Below are positions 17,462 to 26,602 of a DNA stretch of 49,708 nt, piece by piece. The stretch covers positions 1 through 49,708 of the forward strand of contig CALWTY010000012.1 in NCBI GenBank assembly GCA_944384585.1. The letters run 5' to 3'. The DNA comes from an uncultured Clostridia bacterium. GTDB lineage: Bacteria; Bacillota; Clostridia; Oscillospirales; CAG-272. The notes under the pieces are model-generated. The model had not been told where the DNA came from. It saw nothing but the letters and a program-made list of their open reading frames with translations, and ran no database searches. A program made the position numbers and the translations under genes. Positions within the stretch are counted from its first letter, which is position 1, and each line of letters opens with the position of its first letter.

Positions 17462-18583
17462 ATGGAAGAAAAGGAGCTGTTGTCCCTGATCGGGCGCTTC
17501 GATATCGTCGGAACGCCGGTCGGCGTCGAGCGATGCCACAGCGGACACATCAATAAAACCTATATCGTCACCGCCGTAGACGTGGAGGGAACTCAAAGAC
17601 GCTATATCCTCCAGCGGATCAATTCCTATGTCTTCCCCAAGCCGCAGGAGCTGATGCATAATATCCGGATCGTCACCGATTTCCTGCGGCGGAAAATCGC
17701 GGCGGAGGGAGGCGATCCCGACCGCGAAACGCTGACGCCGATCCCATGCGGCAGGGAGCTGCTCACCGCCGATCGGGAGGGAGGCTTCTGGCGGGTCTAT
17801 GCGTATGTAGCCGGCACACGCTCCTACGATACGGCGCAGACCCCCGAAATGCTGGAGAACGCCGGCTTCGCCTTCGGAAAATTCCAGCAAAGACTGTCAA
17901 ATTTTCCGGCGGAGGAGTTATTTGAAACGCTGCCGTTCTTTCATGATACCGTCAAACGGTTCGGGGATTTCCGACAGGCGGTCATGGAGGACAAGGCGGG
18001 ACGCGCCGCATCCGTCAGGGAGGAGATCGCCTTCGTGACGGATCGCGCCGCGCTTTGCTCCTCCGTTACCGATCGGATTGCCGACGGGAGCATCCCGCTT
18101 CGTGTGACTCACAACGATACCAAGCTCAACAACGTGCTGATTGACGCGGAAACCGGCCGCGCCGTTTGTGTTGTCGATCTCGATACCGTCATGCCCGGCT
18201 CGGTGCTGTATGATTTCGGGGACGGTATCCGCTTCGGCGCGTCCTCCGCTGCCGAAGACGAGACAGATCCGGATCGGGTCTATTTGCGCCTTGATCTCTT
18301 CGAAGCCTTTACCCGCGGATTTCTTTCCGGCTGCAATGACGCACTGACCGACGCCGAGCTCTCCGCTCTTCCGATCGGAGCGCAGGTCATCACTTTTGAG
18401 ACCGGGATGCGCTTTCTGACCGACTATCTGAACGGCGACGTTTATTTTTCCGTCGACAGAGAGGGGCACAATCTCGACCGCGCCAGAACCCAATTCAGGC
18501 TCGTTCTGGATATGGAGGAAAAACTTGAGCGGATGAAGGAGATCGTGTCGCGCTGCAGGAGGCGGGAATTCCGTAAAGATTGA
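17462..18583 (+). CDS. nahK: N-acetylhexosamine 1-kinase
   Basis: 373 residues of the aminoglycoside-phosphotransferase fold, with block-by-block resemblance to Bifidobacterium NahK/LnpB. The matches are GHINKTYIVT (ATP loop), RYILQRINSYVFP, IPLRVTHNDTKLNN (catalytic loop), VVDLDTVMPGSVLYDFGD (metal site) and TFETGMRFLTDYLNGD. It phosphorylates GlcNAc/GalNAc at C1, feeding amino sugars from host or milk glycans into UDP-sugar interconversion; galE (46027) would serve the same route. The usual lnpA phosphorylase and uridylyltransferase genes are not adjacent. The ATG has AGGAGAGG upstream. It lies 38 bp after the broken exporter and may share its transcript. Confidence 0.88.
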   Translation: MEEKELLSLIGRFDIVGTPVGVERCHSGHINKTYIVTAVDVEGTQRRYILQRINSYVFPKPQELMHNIRIVTDFLRRKIAAEGGDPDRETLTPIPCGRELLTADREGGFWRVYAYVAGTRSYDTAQTPEMLENAGFAFGKFQQRLSNFPAEELFETLPFFHDTVKRFGDFRQAVMEDKAGRAASVREEIAFVTDRAALCSSVTDRIADGSIPLRVTHNDTKLNNVLIDAETGRAVCVVDLDTVMPGSVLYDFGDGIRFGASSAAEDETDPDRVYLRLDLFEAFTRGFLSGCNDALTDAELSALPIGAQVITFETGMRFLTDYLNGDVYFSVDREGHNLDRARTQFRLVLDMEEKLERMKEIVSRCRRREFRKD

Positions 18584-18627
18584 CAGAATTGCGTGTTGGG
18601 GCAGAAAAACTCTGTTCAATCGGCACA

Positions 18628-18656
18628 TTGACTTTAGCACTTTAGCGTGATAAAAT
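18628..18656 (+). promoter_or_regulatory. His operon promoter with candidate YerC/HisR operator
   Basis: TTGACT (18628-18633), 17-bp spacer, TAAAAT (18651-18656). The spacer and -10 are covered by an inverted repeat TTTAGCAC (18633-18640), 6 nt, GTGATAAA (18647-18654), with 7 of 8 positions symmetric. This is the right place for a dimeric TrpR-like repressor to block RNA polymerase, and the first gene of the operon encodes such a protein. The leader of about 110 nt shows a small CGGAT/ATCCG hairpin but no T-box. Confidence 0.7.
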
Positions 18657-18771
18657 ATATCTGTCGGATCGATCATCCGAAATATCGGCAAGCAGCATCG
18701 GCGGTCAGGCTGTCCCAATATCGGACACGGAGGCCGCAATCGGATGCCGCGTGCCGCCGGGAGGAAATATC

Positions 18772-19065
18772 ATGGGATTATCACGTTCTGAAGAGCTTGA
18801 CGTCCTCTTTGAGGGTATCCTGCTCCTGAAGAACACGCAGGAGTGCCGCGCCTTTTTTGTGGATCTCTGCACGATCCGAGAGATCGGTGATATGGCACAG
18901 CGCCTTGCGGTTGCGCGTCTCCTCGATCACGGAGAATGCTACGCCGCGATCTCAGCGAAGACCGGTGCCAGCTCCGCCACCATCAGCCGCGTGGCGCGCT
19001 GTCTCAATTACGGTGCGGGCGGATATGCCGCCGTGCTTGGCAAGGAAAAGGGCGAAAACATCTGA
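18772..19065 (+). CDS. yerC: YerC/YecD family TrpR-like regulator, probable histidine repressor
   Basis: 97 residues from the ATG at 18772 (GGAGGAAATATC before it); a GTG 21 nt upstream has no site. The protein is all-helical with the TrpR-type helix-turn-helix near residues 55-80 (YAAISAKTGASSATISRVAR). It is the YerC/YecD branch that heads his operons in Firmicutes and is predicted to repress them when histidine is plentiful. Its position directly behind a promoter carrying a palindrome supports autoregulation. It ends 28 bp before hisZ. Confidence 0.88.
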   Translation: MGLSRSEELDVLFEGILLLKNTQECRAFFVDLCTIREIGDMAQRLAVARLLDHGECYAAISAKTGASSATISRVARCLNYGAGGYAAVLGKEKGENI

Positions 19066-19093
19066 ACAGAGCGATTAAGGGAGGAAGGGAAGC

Positions 19094-20215
19094 ATGCTGA
19101 TCCCAAATAAGGACAAGACTCTCCGCAGGGAGGAAACAATACTGACCGAGCTTCACGATCTCTACGGGCGTTACGGATATGTCCGCTATAAGATGAGCAA
19201 ATTTGAGGAATACGAGCTGTATGTGCAGAACAAGGATTTCCTCTCCGCCTCCGGGATCATCACCTTTACCGACACCAACGGAAGACTGATGGCGCTCAAG
19301 CCCGACGTCACCCTGTCGATCATCCGGAATCTGACGAAAAAAAACGGTGTCCAGAAGGTCTATTACAACGAAAACGTCTACCGGATCTCCAAAAGCAGCG
19401 GGCGCTTCCGTGAGATCATGCAGACGGGGCTGGAATGCGTCGGGGAAATCGGTGCATACGAGATCTGCGAGACACTTTTGCTTGCCGTCAGAAGCCTGGA
19501 GGCTGCCGACAGGGATTATCATCTGGATCTGGCGCATATGGGGATCCTTTCGGCGCTGATGAAGCCGCTTGCCCTTTCCGAGAAGAGCCGCAGCGCGATG
19601 ATTACCTGCATCCGCCGCAAAAATGCGGAGGGGATCGCGCAGCTCTGCGAGGAGGAGAAGGCCGACCGCGCCGCGGCGGAAGCGCTGTCGGAGGTGATCG
19701 GGCTTTACGGTTCCCCTGCTGCGGTCTTGCCGAAGCTGAAGCGGATCTGCGCCGCCGTCGGCGTTGAGGAGGCACTTGCCGAGCTGATGGCGGTGGCGGG
19801 ATTCCTCGGCGACTGCGGCTACGGAGACAGGATCAGTCTCGATTTTTCCGTGGTCAACGATATGAACTACTATAACGGCATCGTCTTCCGCGGCTATGTC
19901 GCGGGGATATCGGAGGGCGTGCTGACGGGAGGAAGCTATGATCTTCTGATGAGGAAGATGGGACGTGCGTGCGGCGGCATCGGCTTCGCCATCTGTCTTG
20001 ACAGCCTGTCGCAGCTCGACAGCACGCTTAAGCCCTTTGATTACAACTGTCTGCTCGTTTACGGCGGCGCATCCCCCGTCGAGGTGACAAAGGCGATGGA
20101 GTCGCTTCAGCGGGAGGGCGGCTCGGTGCTGGCGGCAAGGGAGCGGCCGGAGGACGTCCGCGCAGGACGGGTGCTGGTTCTGAAAAATGACGGGACGCTG
20201 AAGGAGGAGAGCTGA
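19094..20215 (+). CDS. hisZ: ATP phosphoribosyltransferase regulatory subunit
   Basis: 373 residues, class II aminoacyl-tRNA-synthetase (HisRS-like) fold without tRNA-charging function. It partners the short HisG to form the active, histidine-inhibited hetero-octamer for step 1 of histidine synthesis. Blocks FTDTNGRLMALKPDVTLSI, YYNENVYRI, REIMQTGLECVGE and the C-terminal LTGGSYDLLMRKMGR with GGIGFAI follow the HisZ pattern. The ATG is preceded by GGAGGGAAGG. hisG begins one base after the hisZ stop codon. Confidence 0.93.
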   Translation: MLIPNKDKTLRREETILTELHDLYGRYGYVRYKMSKFEEYELYVQNKDFLSASGIITFTDTNGRLMALKPDVTLSIIRNLTKKNGVQKVYYNENVYRISKSSGRFREIMQTGLECVGEIGAYEICETLLLAVRSLEAADRDYHLDLAHMGILSALMKPLALSEKSRSAMITCIRRKNAEGIAQLCEEEKADRAAAEALSEVIGLYGSPAAVLPKLKRICAAVGVEEALAELMAVAGFLGDCGYGDRISLDFSVVNDMNYYNGIVFRGYVAGISEGVLTGGSYDLLMRKMGRACGGIGFAICLDSLSQLDSTLKPFDYNCLLVYGGASPVEVTKAMESLQREGGSVLAARERPEDVRAGRVLVLKNDGTLKEES

Positions 20216-20216
20216 G

Positions 20217-20855
20217 ATGGTCAATATTGCGCTTCCGAAAGGAAGGCTCGGGGAAAAGGTCTATCAGATGTTTGCCGATGCCGGCTATGAATGTCCCGCC
20301 GTCCTGTCAAACAGCCGCAAGCTGATTTTTGAAAATCCCGAAAAAGGGGTGCGCTATTTCTGGGTCAAGCCCTCAGACGTTGCCATCTACGTCGAACGTG
20401 GCGCTGCCGATCTCGGCGCGGCGGGGAAGGATATCATCGAGGAATATGATCCCGATATCTACGAGCTGCTGGATCTCGGCGTCGGAAAATGCCGCATGGC
20501 GGTTGCGGCGAAAAAAGGCTTCCGCGAAGATCCCGAGCGGATTCTGCGGGTGGCGACCAAATTCAGAAGCATTGCGCTCGATCACTATGCCGCCCGGTCG
20601 CGGGATATCGATATCATCGAGCTGAACGGATCGATTGAGCTTGCTCCGATTCTCGGGCTCTCCGACGTGATCGTCGATATTGTGGAGACCGGCACGACGC
20701 TGCTGGAGAACGACCTTGCTCCGATCGAAACGATCTTCCCGATCAGCGCGCGGCTAATCTCCAACAAATCGTCCTTTAAATTCAAGAATGCCGAGATCGA
20801 GGGCATTCGGACGGCACTGCGGGATCTTGTGAACGAAAGAAGGCTCAATCCATGA
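20217..20855 (+). CDS. hisG: ATP phosphoribosyltransferase, short form
   Basis: 212 residues, the short form that lacks the C-terminal regulatory domain and therefore needs HisZ, which is encoded just upstream. It condenses ATP with PRPP, the committed step of histidine synthesis. IALPKGRLGEK at the N-terminus, AADLGAAGKDIIEE, ELNGSIELAPILGLSDVIVD and DIVETGTTL (PRPP-binding loop) are diagnostic. The stop overlaps the hisD ATG (ATGA). Confidence 0.96.
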   Translation: MVNIALPKGRLGEKVYQMFADAGYECPAVLSNSRKLIFENPEKGVRYFWVKPSDVAIYVERGAADLGAAGKDIIEEYDPDIYELLDLGVGKCRMAVAAKKGFREDPERILRVATKFRSIALDHYAARSRDIDIIELNGSIELAPILGLSDVIVDIVETGTTLLENDLAPIETIFPISARLISNKSSFKFKNAEIEGIRTALRDLVNERRLNP

Positions 20856-22135
20856 TCAGAACAGAAAAATGCAATCGCGTCGACAGAAGTCGTGTGTTTG
20901 AGGAATCAGCGGAACAAAACGTGGCGGAAACGGTGTCCTCCGTTCTCCGTGAGGTGAGAGCGAGGGGGGACGCCGCGCTGCTCGACTTTACCGAGCGCTT
21001 CGATGGATGCCGTCCCACCTCCCTTGAGGTCTCCCCCGAGGAAATCAAGGAGGCGGCCGCGTCGGTCTCCCCGGAATTCCTTGAAATCCTGAAGGAAGCG
21101 GCAGCCAATATCCGCGCCTTTCACGAAAAGCAGGTCAGAAACGGCTATATCCTGACCTCCGACCGCGGCACGGTGATGGGGCAGAGGATCCTCCCGCTCG
21201 AGCGGGTGGGGCTCTATGTTCCGGGCGGTACGGCGGCCTATCCCTCTACGGTGCTGATGGACGCGATCCCCGCAAAAGTTGCGGGCTGTGACGAAATCGT
21301 AATCGTGACGCCGCCCGACAAAAACGGCAAGGTCGTCCCTGCGATCCTTGCGGCAGCCTCCATCGCCGGCGTCGACCGCATTTTCCGGGTCGGGGGCGCG
21401 CAGGCGGTTGCGGCTCTTGCCTACGGAACGGAAACGATCCCGAATGTCGATAAAATCTGCGGCCCCGGCAACGCCTATGTCGCGGAGGCAAAGCGGCAGG
21501 TCTTCGGCCTTGTGAATATCGATATGATCGCAGGACCGAGCGATATTCTGATCATCGCGGACGAAAACTCCGACCCAGAAATCCTTGCCGCCGATCTGCT
21601 TTCCCAGGCGGAGCATGATAAAAATGCCTCTGCGGTGCTGGTGACCGTCTCTCAGGCGTTGGCCGATTCTGTGGCGCGGGAGCTGGAGCGTCAGCTTGAG
21701 CTGCTGCCCCGCAGGGAGATCGCAAGAGCCTCAGTTGAGAAAAAAGGAAGGATCTTCGTCTGCGACAGCCTTGATGACGCCGTTGCTATCGCGAACGAGA
21801 TCGCGCCGGAGCATCTTGAACTTTGTCTTGATCGTCCCTTTGAGTGGCTCGGCAAAATCAGGAACGCGGGATCGGTCTTTCTCGGTCGGTATTGCCCGGA
21901 GGTGCTGGGGGACTATTTCGCGGGTCCCAATCACACCCTTCCCACCGGCGGGACCGCGCGGTTCTCAAGCCCGCTTTCTGTCGATGATTTTGTCAAAAAA
22001 TCGCAGTATCTGTACTATTCCGCCGACGCAATGAAGGAAGTCGGCAGCAAGGTCGCCCGGTTCGCTGAGCAGGAAGGGCTGACGGCGCACGCCAGAAGCG
22101 CGGAGATCAGATTCGAGAAAAAGAAACGGAGTTGA
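20852..22135 (+). CDS. hisD: Histidinol dehydrogenase
   Basis: 427 residues, standard length. It is a zinc enzyme that oxidises histidinol to histidine with two NAD+, the last two steps of the pathway. LYVPGGTAAYPSTVLM, KICGPGNAYVAEAKRQV, IDMIAGPSDILIIAD and SQAEHDKNASAVLV are the family blocks. ITEAPEHLEL-type motif IAPEHLELCL and FAGPNHTLPTGGTARF are near the C-terminus, with zinc and catalytic residues in the His-rich positions. It overlaps hisG by 4 bp at the start and hisC at the end. Confidence 0.97.
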   Translation: MIRTEKCNRVDRSRVFEESAEQNVAETVSSVLREVRARGDAALLDFTERFDGCRPTSLEVSPEEIKEAAASVSPEFLEILKEAAANIRAFHEKQVRNGYILTSDRGTVMGQRILPLERVGLYVPGGTAAYPSTVLMDAIPAKVAGCDEIVIVTPPDKNGKVVPAILAAASIAGVDRIFRVGGAQAVAALAYGTETIPNVDKICGPGNAYVAEAKRQVFGLVNIDMIAGPSDILIIADENSDPEILAADLLSQAEHDKNASAVLVTVSQALADSVARELERQLELLPRREIARASVEKKGRIFVCDSLDDAVAIANEIAPEHLELCLDRPFEWLGKIRNAGSVFLGRYCPEVLGDYFAGPNHTLPTGGTARFSSPLSVDDFVKKSQYLYYSADAMKEVGSKVARFAEQEGLTAHARSAEIRFEKKKRS

Positions 22136-23193
22136 TTGCTACGAGCAGATTCACAGCGATGCGATATGCGGCTCTGGAGGCCTACGTCCCCGGCGAGCAG
22201 CCGCGCGATAAGGCATATATCAAGCTCAATACCAACGAGTCCCCCTATCCCCCCTCCCCGGAGGTGATCGCCTCGGTCAATGCCGCCGCGATGGAGGAGC
22301 TTCGTCTTTATTCCGATCCCACCTGCCGCCTGCTTCGCCGGAAGATTGCCGATCGCTGCGGTGTGTCGGAGGAGAACGTCTTCCTGTCAAACGGCTCGGA
22401 CGACATTCTGAATTTCGCTTTTATGGCGTTTGGGGAGAAGGGCGCGGTCTTTCCCGATATTACCTACGGCTTTTATTCGGTATTTGCGGCGCTGCACGGC
22501 GTGCCGACGCGGGTGATGCCGCTGCGGGAGGATTTTACCGTCGATCCGGCGGATTATCTGACGGGAGGACGCCTGACTGTTCTTGCCAATCCCAATGCGC
22601 CGACGGGGCTTGCGCTTCCGCTTCCGGAGATCGAGCGGATCGTTGCCGCCGATCCCGACCGCGTTGTGGTGATCGACGAGGCGTATGTGGATTTCGGGGC
22701 GGAATCGGCGCTGTCGCTGCTGCCTCGATACGATAATCTGCTGATCGTCCGCACCTTCTCAAAATCCCGTTCGATGGCGGGGGCTAGGCTGGGCTTCGCG
22801 CTGGCGGACAAGGCCTTGATCGACGATCTTGAGAAGATCAAATATTCCACCAATCCCTATAATATCAATCGCCTCACCCAGCTTGCGGGCGCGGCGGCCA
22901 TCGATTCCGACGAATATTTTGCCGGAAACTGCCGCAGGATCTGCCGGACGAGGGAGAGAACGACTGCATCTCTCAAAGAGCTGGGCTTCACCGTTCTACC
23001 TTCGATGGCGAACTTCGTTTTCGCCTCCTCCGACCAAATCGGAGGAGAGGAGCTGTACCGCAGATTGAAGGAACGTGGTATTTTAGTCCGTCATTTTGAT
23101 AAGGATCGGATCAGAGAATACAACCGCATCACGATCGGCTCGGAGGATGAGATGGATCGGCTGATCGCCGCCGTTAAGAGCATATTATCCTGA
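22132..23193 (+). CDS. hisC: Histidinol-phosphate aminotransferase
   Basis: 353 residues from the TTG at 22132, which overlaps the hisD stop; the next ATG (22159) would remove the conserved SRF start. It is a PLP-dependent class I/II aminotransferase converting imidazole acetol phosphate and glutamate to histidinol phosphate. Blocks: PGEQPRDKAYIKLNTNE, LSNGSDDIL, PDITYGFYSVFA, NPNAPTG, VIDEAYVDFG and TFSKSRSMAGARLGFA, where the Lys binds PLP. It is followed by hisB after 20 bp with a GAGGAGG site. Confidence 0.95.
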   Translation: MIATSRFTAMRYAALEAYVPGEQPRDKAYIKLNTNESPYPPSPEVIASVNAAAMEELRLYSDPTCRLLRRKIADRCGVSEENVFLSNGSDDILNFAFMAFGEKGAVFPDITYGFYSVFAALHGVPTRVMPLREDFTVDPADYLTGGRLTVLANPNAPTGLALPLPEIERIVAADPDRVVVIDEAYVDFGAESALSLLPRYDNLLIVRTFSKSRSMAGARLGFALADKALIDDLEKIKYSTNPYNINRLTQLAGAAAIDSDEYFAGNCRRICRTRERTTASLKELGFTVLPSMANFVFASSDQIGGEELYRRLKERGILVRHFDKDRIREYNRITIGSEDEMDRLIAAVKSILS

Positions 23194-23213
23194 CCGAAGA
23201 GGAGGAATTCGAT

Positions 23214-23801
23214 ATGAGAAAGTCACAGATCACAAGAAGCACCGCCGAAACGGAGATCAGTCTCTGCCTTTCACTTGACGGAAGCGGCGTTTGTCGGATC
23301 GAGAGCGGATGCGGCTTCCTTGACCATATGCTGACGGCATTTTCCCGTCACGGCCGCTTTGATCTCACCCTGCGCTGCAGCGGCGACACCGAGGTGGACG
23401 ATCATCATACGGTTGAGGACATCGGAATCTGTCTCGGCCGGGCGTTCAGCGAAGCGCTGGGGGATAAGCGGGGAATCCGGCGGTACGGGAGTATGCTCTT
23501 GCCGATGGATGAGGCACTGATTATGGCGGCGGTCGATCTTTCGGGAAGAGGGCTGCTCGCCTTTGACTGCCCCTTTCCGACCGAAAAAGTGGGCAGCTTC
23601 GACACGGAGCTGGTAAAGGAATTCTGGCTTGCCTTCTGCCGCACCGGAGAGCTGACCCTCCATATTCGTCGGATCAGCGGGGAAAATTCCCACCATATCG
23701 CGGAGGGCGCTTTCAAGGCGGTCGGCAGAGCGCTTGCCGAGGCGGTTCGCCTTGACGAACGATTCCCCGATGAGATCCCTTCGACCAAAGGGGTGCTGTG
23801 A
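23214..23801 (+). CDS. hisB: Imidazoleglycerol-phosphate dehydratase
   Basis: 195 residues, the monofunctional dehydratase without the N-terminal phosphatase of enterobacterial HisB; the phosphatase role falls to hisJ at the operon end. The duplicated fold is marked by two Mn-binding repeats: DDHHTVEDIGICLG and ENSHHIAEGAFKA. GSGVCRIESGCGFLDHMLTAF is the conserved N-terminal block. The stop TGA shares its A with the hisH ATG. Confidence 0.97.
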   Translation: MRKSQITRSTAETEISLCLSLDGSGVCRIESGCGFLDHMLTAFSRHGRFDLTLRCSGDTEVDDHHTVEDIGICLGRAFSEALGDKRGIRRYGSMLLPMDEALIMAAVDLSGRGLLAFDCPFPTEKVGSFDTELVKEFWLAFCRTGELTLHIRRISGENSHHIAEGAFKAVGRALAEAVRLDERFPDEIPSTKGVL

Positions 23802-24409
23802 TGACGGCGATTGTCGATTACGGCGTAGGGAATCTCTTTTCCCTGGCTGCCTCCTTCCGCAAGATCGGGGTGGAGACCGTGGTGACCGGCAGCAGGGAAG
23901 AGTTGGAGCGAGCCGATAAGATCGTGCTTCCCGGAGTCGGCGCTTTCGGAGATGCGGCGGAAAAGCTGAAAAGCTCCGGCCTTGATCGTGTCGTAGTCGG
24001 GGAAGCCCGGAAGGGAAAGCCACTGCTCGGCATCTGCCTCGGAATGCAGCTGCTCTTCGAGGAAGGGCTGGAGTTCGGCGTTCATCGCGGGCTGGGCTTG
24101 CTTCGGGGAAGTGTCGTTCCGATGCGGGAAATCCTTCCTCCGCAGCTTAAAATTCCGCAGATCGGGTGGAATCGCTTGATTTTCAAGAAGGAAAGCCCGC
24201 TGTTCCGATATACGGAGGACGGCGCTTTCGTCTATTTCGTTCACTCCTATTATGCCTCCCGCTGCGAGGACAGCCTTTTAGCCGTAACGGAATACGGGGC
24301 GGAGATTACCGCCGCAGTAGGCTCCGGGTGTGTGTTCGGATGCCAGTTTCACCCGGAAAAAAGCGGTGAGGTGGGACTTGCGATTTTGCGGGGCTTTTCG
24401 GAGCTGTAA
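23801..24409 (+). CDS. hisH: Imidazole glycerol phosphate synthase, glutaminase subunit
   Basis: 202 residues from the ATG at 23801 (a GTG one codon upstream is possible). It is a class I glutamine amidotransferase that channels ammonia to HisF. IVDYGVGNLFSL, LPGVGAFGDA, LLGICLGMQLLFE (nucleophile Cys) and CQFHPEKSGEVG (His-Glu) form the triad pattern. Its partner hisF is two genes downstream, with hisA between them, the common Firmicute order. Confidence 0.96.
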   Translation: MTAIVDYGVGNLFSLAASFRKIGVETVVTGSREELERADKIVLPGVGAFGDAAEKLKSSGLDRVVVGEARKGKPLLGICLGMQLLFEEGLEFGVHRGLGLLRGSVVPMREILPPQLKIPQIGWNRLIFKKESPLFRYTEDGAFVYFVHSYYASRCEDSLLAVTEYGAEITAAVGSGCVFGCQFHPEKSGEVGLAILRGFSEL

Positions 24410-24424
24410 GTCAGGAGGACTGGG

Positions 24425-25168
24425 ATGTATATTTTTCCGGCGATCGACCTGTATGACGGCAAGGCGGTCCGTCTGTACAAAGGAGATTATGACAAGATGA
24501 CGGTCTATTCCGAAGATCCTGCCGCCGTTGCGGAGGATTTCCGGCGAAGCGGCGCCTCCCATCTGCATCTGGTGGATCTGGAGGGGGCGAAAAGCGGGAA
24601 GGCCTGCAATCTTGACACCGTCCGCCGCATTCTGACCGTATCGGGACTCTTTACCGAGATCGGCGGCGGTATCCGCAATGAAGAAACGGTCTATGATTAT
24701 CTCTCAAACGGCATTCATCGCGTCATCCTCGGAACGGCCGCGGCGGAGAACCGGGAGTTTCTTGCCGATATGGTCAAAAAATACGGAGAGCGGATCGCGG
24801 TCGGCGTCGACATCAGGGACGGATTCGTCGCCGTCAAGGGATGGACAGAGACCTCGTCCCTGACCTGCGACGAGCTGTTTTCCCGCATTTCCGCCCTTGG
24901 CGTTTCCACGGTCATCTGCACCGATATCACAAGGGACGGTGCGATGAAGGGGACGAACCGTGGGCTTTATGCCGAGCTTTCCCGACGATATGATCTCTCA
25001 ATCATCGCGTCGGGCGGCGTGTCAACGACGGAGGATGTCGCGGCGCTGGCCGGATTGGGGCTCTACGGCGCGATTATCGGAAAGGCCTATTATACCGGCG
25101 CCATCAATCTCAGAGAAGCAGTGAGGATCGCGGAGCATGATAACGAAACGAATCATCCCCTGCCTTGA
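24425..25168 (+). CDS. hisA: ProFAR isomerase
   Basis: 247 residues, a (beta/alpha)8 barrel that isomerises 5'-ProFAR to PRFAR. IFPAIDLYDGKAVRLYKG supplies the catalytic Asp8-type residue, LHLVDLEGAKSG and EIGGGIRNEETV the first phosphate site, and CTDITRDGAMKGTN the second catalytic Asp. The 3' end overlaps hisF by 32 bp, longer than the other overlaps in this operon, so the final HisA residues are encoded within the HisF start. Confidence 0.96.
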   Translation: MYIFPAIDLYDGKAVRLYKGDYDKMTVYSEDPAAVAEDFRRSGASHLHLVDLEGAKSGKACNLDTVRRILTVSGLFTEIGGGIRNEETVYDYLSNGIHRVILGTAAAENREFLADMVKKYGERIAVGVDIRDGFVAVKGWTETSSLTCDELFSRISALGVSTVICTDITRDGAMKGTNRGLYAELSRRYDLSIIASGGVSTTEDVAALAGLGLYGAIIGKAYYTGAINLREAVRIAEHDNETNHPLP

Positions 25169-25895
25169 CGTGCGGGACGGCAGGGTGGTAAAGGGCGTGA
25201 ATTTTGAGGGACTGAATGATGTCTCCTCACCCGTCACGCTGGCGGAATACTACAGCGCCATCGGTGCGGACGAGTTGGTTTTCTATGATATTACCGCCTC
25301 CTCCGACGGAAGACGGCTCTTTACCGATATCCTGCGGGAAACCGCGCGCAACGTCTTTATTCCCCTCACGGTGGGGGGCGGGATCAACAGTCTCGACGAT
25401 TTCGAACGGGTGCTGAGCTGCGGCGCGGATAAGGTCAGCGTCAACTCCGGCGCAATTGCCGATCCCTCTGTCGTCGGAAGGGCGGCACGGCGCTACGGCA
25501 GCCAGTGCGTGGTGCTGTCTGCCGATGTGAAGCGGGTTAACGGAAGGTTTACCCTGTTCGCCAAAGGAGGACGGGTGGACACCGGGATCGACGCGATCGA
25601 ATGGATCACCTCCTGCGTCCGAGACGGCGCAGGGGAGGTCGTCGTCAACTCCATCGACACCGACGGAGTCAGGGAAGGCTTTGATCTTCCTCTGCTTGCG
25701 GCGGTCTGCGATGCGGTGGAGGTACCGGTCATCGCCTCGGGCGGCGCTGGAAGTGCCGAGGACTTTCTCAGGCTTTTCCGCGCGCTTCCGAAGGTTGACG
25801 CGGGGCTGGCGGCGTCGATCTTCCACTTCGGAGAGGTCAGGATCCCGGAGCTGAAGCGATATCTCCTCGAAGAAGGGGTCAACGTAAGGATTTGA
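25137..25895 (+). CDS. hisF: Imidazole glycerol phosphate synthase, cyclase subunit
   Basis: 252 residues, barrel fold homologous to HisA. It uses ammonia from HisH to convert PRFAR to imidazole glycerol phosphate and AICAR. The N-terminus KRIIPCLDVRDGRVVKG has the catalytic Asp; LTVGGGINSLDDF, KVSVNSGAI, NSIDTDGVREGFD (second Asp) and VIASGGAGSAEDF follow. The AICAR released links to the purine pathway, whose genes purB/purA are nearby. The start lies inside the hisA coding sequence. Confidence 0.97.
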   Translation: MITKRIIPCLDVRDGRVVKGVNFEGLNDVSSPVTLAEYYSAIGADELVFYDITASSDGRRLFTDILRETARNVFIPLTVGGGINSLDDFERVLSCGADKVSVNSGAIADPSVVGRAARRYGSQCVVLSADVKRVNGRFTLFAKGGRVDTGIDAIEWITSCVRDGAGEVVVNSIDTDGVREGFDLPLLAAVCDAVEVPVIASGGAGSAEDFLRLFRALPKVDAGLAASIFHFGEVRIPELKRYLLEEGVNVRI

Positions 25896-25957
25896 CCGAG
25901 ATTTGACAAAGGATAGTATTTCTGAAAGGATGAAAGCCCGAAGGGGCGGTGGATAGC

Positions 25958-26602
25958 ATGATCGGAACGGAAGAACTGAAATTTGACGAGCAGGGACTGA
26001 TCCCTGCGATTGTGGTGGATGACGAAACCCAGAAGGTGCTTACCCTTGCGTATATGAGCAGAGAAAGCCTCCGCATCTCCATGGAGAAGAAGCTGACCTG
26101 CTTTTACAGCCGCTCCCGCAATCAGCTCTGGCTTAAGGGAGAGACCAGCGGCAATTATCAGCACATCGTTTCCATCACGACCGACTGCGACCGTGATGCG
26201 CTGGTGGTTCGTGTGATCAAGGACGGTCCTGCCTGCCATCTCGGAAGCGATTCCTGCTTCAACGATACGATATTCGAGGGGGAGAATCCCGCCTTCTCGC
26301 TCTCCTCGCTGATGGAGCTGATCGAGGGCAGAAAGAACGAAAAGAAGGAGGGCTCCTATACCACCTACCTGTTTGAAAAGGGACTTGACAAGATTCTCAA
26401 AAAAGTGGGAGAGGAGTCGACGGAGGTCATTATCGCAGGCAAAGCCGGGGATAAGCGGGAGACCGTTTACGAGATCGCGGATCTGACCTATCATCTTCTG
26501 GTGCTGATGATCGAGATGGGGATCTCCCTTGACGACATCCGCAGCGAGCTTGCCTCCCGCCATGTCATCGATCACAAGGTCAAACAGGAAAAAATGGTAT
26601 GA
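25958..26602 (+). CDS. hisIE: Phosphoribosyl-AMP cyclohydrolase / phosphoribosyl-ATP pyrophosphatase
   Basis: 214 residues from the ATG at 25958, after a G-rich site; a GTG three codons upstream is the alternative. It is a bifunctional fusion. The HisI domain (about 1-105) has [32 protein letters not shown] and the zinc cysteines of [11 protein letters not shown] and [12 protein letters not shown]. The HisE domain (about 120-214) has [23 protein letters not shown] and [11 protein letters not shown]. It carries out steps 2 and 3 of the pathway. A 62-bp gap separates it from hisF, and its stop overlaps the hisJ ATG. Confidence 0.95.
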   Translation: MIGTEELKFDEQGLIPAIVVDDETQKVLTLAYMSRESLRISMEKKLTCFYSRSRNQLWLKGETSGNYQHIVSITTDCDRDALVVRVIKDGPACHLGSDSCFNDTIFEGENPAFSLSSLMELIEGRKNEKKEGSYTTYLFEKGLDKILKKVGEESTEVIIAGKAGDKRETVYEIADLTYHLLVLMIEMGISLDDIRSELASRHVIDHKVKQEKMV

